From assembly GCA_002403455.1 (NCBI GenBank), contig DHHV01000039.1:1-44920 (forward strand): DNA of 44,920 nt. Direction: 5' to 3'. Position numbers and translations under genes: made by a program. Positions within the stretch are counted from its first letter, which is position 1. Each line of letters opens with the position of its first letter. Below the pieces are notes generated by a model. It was given only the letters and a program-made list of their open reading frames with translations. It did not search any database and was not told where the DNA came from. Below, one piece after another: positions 40,529-44,920 of this stretch. The DNA is from Hyphomonadaceae bacterium UBA4763 (GTDB lineage: Bacteria > Pseudomonadota > Alphaproteobacteria > Caulobacterales > Aquidulcibacteraceae).

Positions 40529-41788
40529 ATGATGCCGGCTGATACAACGATTAATCTGGCCTCCCCGGTCCCCCGCTATGCCGAGGCGCGGATCAGATTG
40601 GCCCTTGCCGACACGCGCGTTGTTGCGATCGTCGGCCCGCGCCAGTCTGGAAAGACCACCTTGGCCCGCAAACTCGCGCGGGAGGACAGGCGCGACTTCT
40701 TAACGCTGGACGATGAGCAGACGCGCGCTTTTGCGTTGAGTGATCCGACCGGGTTCTTGCGCGGCAAAGAACGCGCCGCAATTGACGAAATTCAGCGAGC
40801 CCCAAACCTTATTCTGGCCATCAAGAAATCTGTTGATGAAGACCCGCGTCCAGGCCGCTTTCTGATTACTGGCTCAGCCGATTTATTTGGCGGCGCGATT
40901 GCGCCGGATTCTCTGGCTGGTCGCGTTGAGACCATTGCGTTATTGCCGCTTTCCCAAGCCGAGATCTGGCGCGCGCCGCCATCGCGTTTGGTCGAGGATT
41001 TGTTCGCCGGCGCCCTTTGCGATCGGGTACTGCCTACAGCTGGCCCCGATCTCGTGCAGCGCGTACTGGGCGGCGGCTTTCCGGAAGCATTGGCCCGCCC
41101 GCCAAGGCGCCGTCGCGATTGGTTGCTTGCTTACGCCCAATCATTGGCCGAGCGCGACGTCAGCGACATTGCTCCGTTCATTAAACCGGGACAAATGCGC
41201 AGCCTGTTGGACCATGCGGCCGTGAGCGCTGGGCAATTGTTGAACATGACTGATCTTGGCGGGCGAATCGGCGTCGACGCCAAGACCATCGACCGCTGGA
41301 TGGCGTTGCTTGAAAAGCTCTTCATCGTCAGCCGGGTTCGGCCCTGGCATTGCAATGAGCTGAAACGCCTCATCAAGACGCCGAAACTCCAATTCATCGA
41401 TTCCGGTCTACTTGCCGCCTTGCGCGGGCAAGACGATCGATCGCTTTCACGCGATCGCCAAGCATTTGGCGCGCTATTGGAATGTTTCGTTTATAGCGAA
41501 TTGCGTAAAGTCACCGCCCGCACCGGCGACTGGACCTTGATAAGCCATTATCGCGACAAAGATCAGGCCGAGGTTGATTTCGTTCTCGAAAACGGCCCCG
41601 GCCGTGTTGCTGGGGTCGAGGTTAAAGCGAGCGCCACGGCGCGACCGGACGATTTTGCTGGGCTCAAACGAATGCGGGATGCGTTGGGCGCGCGCTTCGT
41701 TGCCGGTGTATTGTTATATGACGGTGAACAATTTTTGCAGATCAGCGATCGCTTGTGGGCTGCGCCGCTTTCCGCGTTATGGTCGTGA
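40529..41788 (+). CDS. AAA family ATPase with C-terminal DUF4143 domain
   Basis: 419 residues (a second ATG at 40532 would give 418). N-terminal AAA domain: Walker A VGPRQSGKTTLARKLA, Walker B AAIDEIQRAPNLI and sensor LITGSADLF. C-terminal DUF4143 region (about 200-400) with a winged-helix-like segment (GGRIGVDAKTIDRWMALLEK), KLQFIDSGLLAALRG and a nuclease-fold-like motif (DQAEVDFVLENGPGRVAGVEVK, read as D, then E-V-K). The last resembles the PD-(D/E)XK arrangement noted in such proteins. Cellular role of the family is unclear; members are often sporadically distributed. No ribosome-binding site before the ATG. Confidence 0.88.
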   Translation: MMPADTTINLASPVPRYAEARIRLALADTRVVAIVGPRQSGKTTLARKLAREDRRDFLTLDDEQTRAFALSDPTGFLRGKERAAIDEIQRAPNLILAIKKSVDEDPRPGRFLITGSADLFGGAIAPDSLAGRVETIALLPLSQAEIWRAPPSRLVEDLFAGALCDRVLPTAGPDLVQRVLGGGFPEALARPPRRRRDWLLAYAQSLAERDVSDIAPFIKPGQMRSLLDHAAVSAGQLLNMTDLGGRIGVDAKTIDRWMALLEKLFIVSRVRPWHCNELKRLIKTPKLQFIDSGLLAALRGQDDRSLSRDRQAFGALLECFVYSELRKVTARTGDWTLISHYRDKDQAEVDFVLENGPGRVAGVEVKASATARPDDFAGLKRMRDALGARFVAGVLLYDGEQFLQISDRLWAAPLSALWS

Positions 41789-41862
41789 TGGGCGGCGCGA
41801 CGCGCCCGCCTTGACCAAAACATCCTGGCCGTCGCGACCGAAGAGCCTTTATCATCTGCGTG

Positions 41863-42438
41863 TTAAGTATTGCGCCTTATCGTCAAGAACGCCACTTGCG
41901 CCGCGCCGTATTCGCGCAAGTCGATCGGCGTCAGCGGAGCCGGCCAGGCGATCGGCGCTTCGTCTACGCCGTATTCCACGATCACCGCTGCTGTGGGCGC
42001 GAGCCAATCGCCCTCGATCAGGCTGCGCAAAGCCGGCGCCACCAGTCCTTGGCCGTAAGGCGGATCGAGAAACGCGATGTCAAACCGTTCTGACAGCCCA
42101 CCCGGGCGCACCCCCAAATCAATTGCCGATCGGCGATGCACCCGGCTGGCCCCAAACAGCCCGAACGCCTCGAGATTGGCGCGGATCGCGCCGCGCGCAG
42201 CCGAAGCCTGCTCCACAAACAGACAAAACGCGGCGCCCCGCGACAAAGCTTCGAGCCCCAAGGCCCCCGACCCGGCAAAAAGATCGATCACCCGCGCGCC
42301 GTCAAGGTCCGGCGCCCAATCTGCATGGGCGAGCAAGTTAAAGATCGCCTCGCGGGCCCGATCGCTGGTCGGGCGGGTGTCGCGCCCCGCCGGCGTTGCG
42401 ATCGCGCGGCCCTTCAGCGCGCCGGCGACGATGCGCAT
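41863..42438 (-). CDS. rsmD: 16S rRNA (guanine(966)-N2)-methyltransferase RsmD
   Basis: Methylates G966 of 16S rRNA during 30S assembly. 191 residues. Starts MRIVAGALKGRAIATP with TRPTSDRAREAIFNLL, the family entry motif; SAM-binding VIDLFAGSGALGLEALSRGA; catalytic IAFLDPPYGQGL. The ATG at 42438 shares one base with the stop of the pseudouridine synthase gene (TAATG), indicating coupled translation of two rRNA-modifying enzymes. Confidence 0.94.
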   Translation of the reverse strand: MRIVAGALKGRAIATPAGRDTRPTSDRAREAIFNLLAHADWAPDLDGARVIDLFAGSGALGLEALSRGAAFCLFVEQASAARGAIRANLEAFGLFGASRVHRRSAIDLGVRPGGLSERFDIAFLDPPYGQGLVAPALRSLIEGDWLAPTAAVIVEYGVDEAPIAWPAPLTPIDLREYGAAQVAFLTIRRNT

Positions 42439-43295
42439 TAATGGCTGGCCGCTTTCTTCCGCCGCGCCGGCTTCGGCGCCAATTTCTCGCCGACAAAATC
42501 GCGCAACACCCGGGGCGGGACTTCCTCCACCGCGCCGGCGGCGAGATCGCCGAGCTGAAACGGTCCAAAAGCCGTCCGGATCAAGCGGTTGACCTTTAAA
42601 CCGACATGTTCCAGTACGCGCCGAACCTCGCGGTTTTTTCCCTCTTTGATCGACACGGTCAGCCAGGCATTGGCGCCCTGGATGCGGTCGAGCCGCGCCT
42701 CGATCGGCCCATAATGCACCCCGTCAATGCTGACGCCCGCAGCCAATTGATCCAAAAGGCTTTGGTCGGTGTCGCCGAAGGCGCGGGCGCGATAGCGCCG
42801 CACCCAGGCAAAAGCCGGCAATTCCAGGCGCCGGGCGATCGCCCCGTCATTGGTCAGCAATAATAGCCCTTCGGAGTTGAAGTCGAGCCGACCGATGGTG
42901 ACGACGCGCGGCAACGTTTCGGGCAAACGCTCGAAAATCGTCGGACGCCCGGCCGGATCGCGATTGGTGGTCAACAGGCCAGGCGGCTTGTGATAGCGCC
43001 ACATCCGCGCCGGTTCCGGCGGCGGCACGAGGCGCCCGTCGACCAGCACGACATCGCTTTGGGTGACTTTGCAGGCCGGCGTTGTCAGTTTCTGACCGTT
43101 GAGCGTCACGCGGCCCTCGGCGATCAGCCGTTCGACGTCGCGGCGCGAGGCGATCCCGGCGCGCGCCAAGGCTTTGGCGATCCGTTCGCCCTCGCCCCAG
43201 GCCGAGCTGGCGGTTTCCTCATTGAAATCATTGGTGTTTTCGGCCTCGCCGGCCGGTTTGGCGGCGGGGCGTTTGGGCTTGGCGGGAGCGTTCAT
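42438..43295 (-). CDS. rluB: 23S rRNA pseudouridine synthase, RluB type
   Basis: Isomerises uridine in 23S rRNA (U2605 in E. coli for RluB); RluE/RsuA-like specificity cannot be excluded. 285 residues from ATG 43295 (MNAPAKPKRPA); the longer frame to 43532 is antisense to tadA and is not used. An Ala/Lys-rich N-terminal tail, S4 RNA-binding domain (RIAKALARAGIASRRDVERL), then the RsuA-family catalytic domain with YHKPPGLL, catalytic aspartate in GRLDFNSEGLLLLTNDG, and GKNREVRRVLEHVG. Ends in a basic tail (ARRKKAASH). Divergent from tadA. Confidence 0.88.
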   Translation of the reverse strand: MNAPAKPKRPAAKPAGEAENTNDFNEETASSAWGEGERIAKALARAGIASRRDVERLIAEGRVTLNGQKLTTPACKVTQSDVVLVDGRLVPPPEPARMWRYHKPPGLLTTNRDPAGRPTIFERLPETLPRVVTIGRLDFNSEGLLLLTNDGAIARRLELPAFAWVRRYRARAFGDTDQSLLDQLAAGVSIDGVHYGPIEARLDRIQGANAWLTVSIKEGKNREVRRVLEHVGLKVNRLIRTAFGPFQLGDLAAGAVEEVPPRVLRDFVGEKLAPKPARRKKAASH

Positions 43296-43346
43296 GGCGC
43301 AAGGGCTATGGACCTTTCCGCGCGCGCCTGCAACATGCCCGCCGCT

Positions 43347-43841
43347 ATGCGCGAAACCGCTGCATTTTCCGCTTTTGACGAAGAGATGATGCGCCTCGCG
43401 CTCGACCAGGCCGGCGCGGCCGCTGCGGCGGGCGAAGCCCCGATCGGCGCAGTTTTGGTCGATCCGGCGCGGCAAGAAGTGATCGCGGCGGCGCATAACC
43501 GCCCGATTGGGCTGTGTGATCCGACGGCGCATGCCGAGATCCTGGCGCTGCGCGCCGCCGGCGCGGCGATGGGGAATTACCGCCTTGTCGGATTATCGCT
43601 CTATGCCACGTTGGAGCCTTGCGCGATGTGCGCCGGCGCGATCAGCCACGCGCGGCTCGGGCGCCTTGTCTTTGCGGCCGAAGATCCCAAGGGCGGCGCG
43701 ATTTTACATGGCCCCACTTTGTTTGCGCAGCCGACCTTGCATTGGCGACCCGAGGTTGCGCACGGCCTTATGGCGGGGATAGCGGCGGACTTATTGCGGG
43801 ATTTTTTCCGGGCGCGGCGCGGCAAACCGGCTGCTGATTGA
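43347..43841 (+). CDS. tadA: tRNA adenosine(34) deaminase TadA
   Basis: Deaminates A34 to inosine in tRNA-Arg(ACG). 164 residues from ATG 43347 (MRETAAFSAF); ATGs at 43308 and 43335 are also possible, the first with AAGGG only 2 nt away. CDA-fold zinc motifs are complete: DPTAHAEILALR (histidine ligand and catalytic glutamate) and LEPCAMCAGAISHARL (two cysteines). YRLVGLSLYATLEP and GGAILHGPTLF are typical of TadA. Divergent from the pseudouridine synthase gene with only 12-51 bp between starts. Confidence 0.93.
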   Translation: MRETAAFSAFDEEMMRLALDQAGAAAAAGEAPIGAVLVDPARQEVIAAAHNRPIGLCDPTAHAEILALRAAGAAMGNYRLVGLSLYATLEPCAMCAGAISHARLGRLVFAAEDPKGGAILHGPTLFAQPTLHWRPEVAHGLMAGIAADLLRDFFRARRGKPAAD

Positions 43842-43939
43842 GCCGATCACGCAGGTGCGCACGACCTCGTGAGCGGCGATCGCCTCGCCAAACCCTCCGT
43901 TTGAGCGATATGTGAGCGTACTTAAGTCGGAGACCAGTT

Positions 43940-44863
43940 ATGTCAAAACGCTTGGCTTTGTCGCTTTTAGCCGCCATTTTCGCCGTTGCGCCGGCTTTCG
44001 CCTCAGGCGGTGGTGGGGGAGGCGGCGGTGGCGGCGGCTTCGGAGCCGGCGCGCCAAGCGATGCAGCGCCAGCTTATGATCCGGTCGTTGAATACCGCAA
44101 CGGCGTTCGGTTCATGGAGGCCAAGGATTACGCCAAGGCCGAAGCGGCCTTTAAGCGCGTGATCAGCGTATCGAAGCAAGAAGCAAACGCGCATTTTCTG
44201 CTTGGGATGGCCCATATTGCGCAAGACGAGTGGAAGCCCGCTTCAAAGGCGCTGAAGACGGCGGTAAAATATCAACCGGCGATGTTTGAAGCCCATGCCC
44301 GTCTTGTCCTGGTCAGCCGTAAGTTGGCTGACGCCAAGACTGAGCAAACACATCTCGCCGCCTTGGAAGCCGCGAAATCCGACTGCGCCGGAACCTGCCC
44401 GAACGCCCGCGCGATCGACGCGGCTTTTGCCTTGTTGGAAGCGCCCGCCGATTCGCAACAGCAATCGGCGCTGCCGCCGGCCTTCCGCGCCGCTTCGGCG
44501 CAATTTGGCGATGGCGCCTATTTGGAGGCCGTTCGCCTGATCAATTTGGGCCAATATGACGCCGCCAAGCAATCCTTGGAGCAAGCGCGATTGGCTTTCG
44601 GCCCGCATCCGGACGTGTTGACTTACCTGGGTTTTGCCAATCGCAAGCAAGGCAATTATACGCAGGCAGTGAACTTTTACCGCGCCGCGCTGACGATTGC
44701 GCCAAACCATGTCGGCGCCAATGAATATCTTGGTGAATACTTCGTCGAAACCGGCGATATGCCGGCCGCGGAAGCGCAATTGCGGAAATTGCAGAAAATC
44801 TGTCGCTTTGGCTGCGCCGAAACCGCCGAATTGCAACGGTGGATCGACGCCGCGCGCTCGTAA
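43940..44863 (+). CDS. Exported TPR-repeat protein
   Basis: 307 residues. Signal peptide MSKRLALSLLAAIFAVAPAFA is followed at once by a run of ten or more glycines. Then come TPR units: about 50-115 (VRFMEAKDYAKAEAAFKRVI, AHFLLGMAHIAQDEWKPASK) and 195-290 (AVRLINLGQYDAAKQSLEQA, YLGFANRKQGNYTQAVNFYR, EYLGEYFVETGDMPAAEAQL). Four cysteines form two close pairs (CAGTC, CRFGC), probably disulfides in the periplasm. CGGAGA lies 7 nt before the ATG. Likely a periplasmic scaffold; function unknown. It overlaps the following lipoprotein gene by one base. Confidence 0.88.
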   Translation: MSKRLALSLLAAIFAVAPAFASGGGGGGGGGGGFGAGAPSDAAPAYDPVVEYRNGVRFMEAKDYAKAEAAFKRVISVSKQEANAHFLLGMAHIAQDEWKPASKALKTAVKYQPAMFEAHARLVLVSRKLADAKTEQTHLAALEAAKSDCAGTCPNARAIDAAFALLEAPADSQQQSALPPAFRAASAQFGDGAYLEAVRLINLGQYDAAKQSLEQARLAFGPHPDVLTYLGFANRKQGNYTQAVNFYRAALTIAPNHVGANEYLGEYFVETGDMPAAEAQLRKLQKICRFGCAETAELQRWIDAARS

Positions 44864-44920
44864 TGCGGGCTTTTGTCGCCGGGTTGGCGCTGGTCTTGGC
44901 GGCTTGCGGCGCCCCCGCCG
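44863..44920 (+). CDS. Putative lipoprotein, 5' end only
   Basis: ATG overlaps the TAA of the TPR gene (TAATG). The 19 visible codons, MRAFVAGLALVLAACGAPA, form a lipoprotein signal peptide with lipobox LAAC, so cysteine 15 should be lipidated. The rest of the gene lies outside the window. Translational coupling to the TPR protein suggests the two work together at the envelope. Confidence 0.75.
   Translation, partial: MRAFVAGLALVLAACGAPA

Noticed and set aside
1..44920. tRNA or rRNA genes, insertion sequences, phage genes, CRISPR arrays
   Set aside because: None recognised by eye in any intergenic region; no transposase, integrase or cas-like protein is encoded.

Overview
The window comes from the chromosome of a Gram-negative, GC-rich bacterium, very probably an alphaproteobacterium. 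The evidence is the dnaG-rpoD pair with an alphaproteobacterial-type RpoD, groES-groEL behind a CIRCE operator, a PrtD/PrtE-type type I secretion pair with RTX cargo, and kdsD (Kdo/LPS supply). The order within the class cannot be settled from the sequence alone. Most of the window is ordinary, dense chromosome. Three gene-free stretches over 300 bp (19137-19665, 34565-35176, 40122-40528) stand out; the first two are clearly AT-rich.

Layout. 1-3079 (+): the 3' part of dnaG, then rpoD. 3267-9862 (-): a tightly packed five-gene catabolic operon. Its first four genes have the order and family signatures of atuCDEF (acyclic-terpenoid/citronellyl-CoA branch: carboxyltransferase, acyl-CoA dehydrogenase, hydratase, biotin carboxylase). 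A BKACE-family beta-keto acid cleavage enzyme ends the operon. 10073-19136 (-): a type I secretion locus. A giant RTX protein comes first, with a cadherin-like domain, a choice-of-anchor-I propeller, RTX blocks and a 603-bp tandem duplication. It is followed by the ABC exporter and its membrane-fusion protein. The RTX gene is split by a single extra base in a C5/G5 run at 16628-16632; removing it restores one 1,955-residue frame.

19666-25106: HD hydrolase, DUF1801 protein, kdsD, a bidirectional terminator, groEL/groES with promoter and CIRCE, and a zinc-ribbon methyltransferase. 25174-34564: an ABC-2 type ATPase with no permease, a large exported BNR/sortilin-like propeller protein, a soluble multi-PAS hybrid histidine kinase, and purB translationally coupled to a DUF2332 gene. 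35177-40121: a deacetylase of the acetylpolyamine amidohydrolase type with a near-consensus promoter; a highly palindromic intergenic region; and an exported repeat protein plus an EF-hand protein, divergent from an OmpR/EnvZ-like two-component system. 40529-44920: an AAA/DUF4143 ATPase behind three 10-bp iterons spaced exactly 22 bp apart, rsmD, an RluB-type pseudouridine synthase, tadA, an exported TPR protein, and the start of a lipoprotein gene.

The most promising places for something undescribed are: the atuCDEF+BKACE operon, which lacks the rest of atu; the homopolymer-broken RTX giant; the EF-hand/repeat-protein/two-component neighbourhood with helically phased AAACG repeats; the 22-bp iterons; and the palindromic cluster at 36206-36481. 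All functional assignments rest on motif recognition by eye, with no database search.
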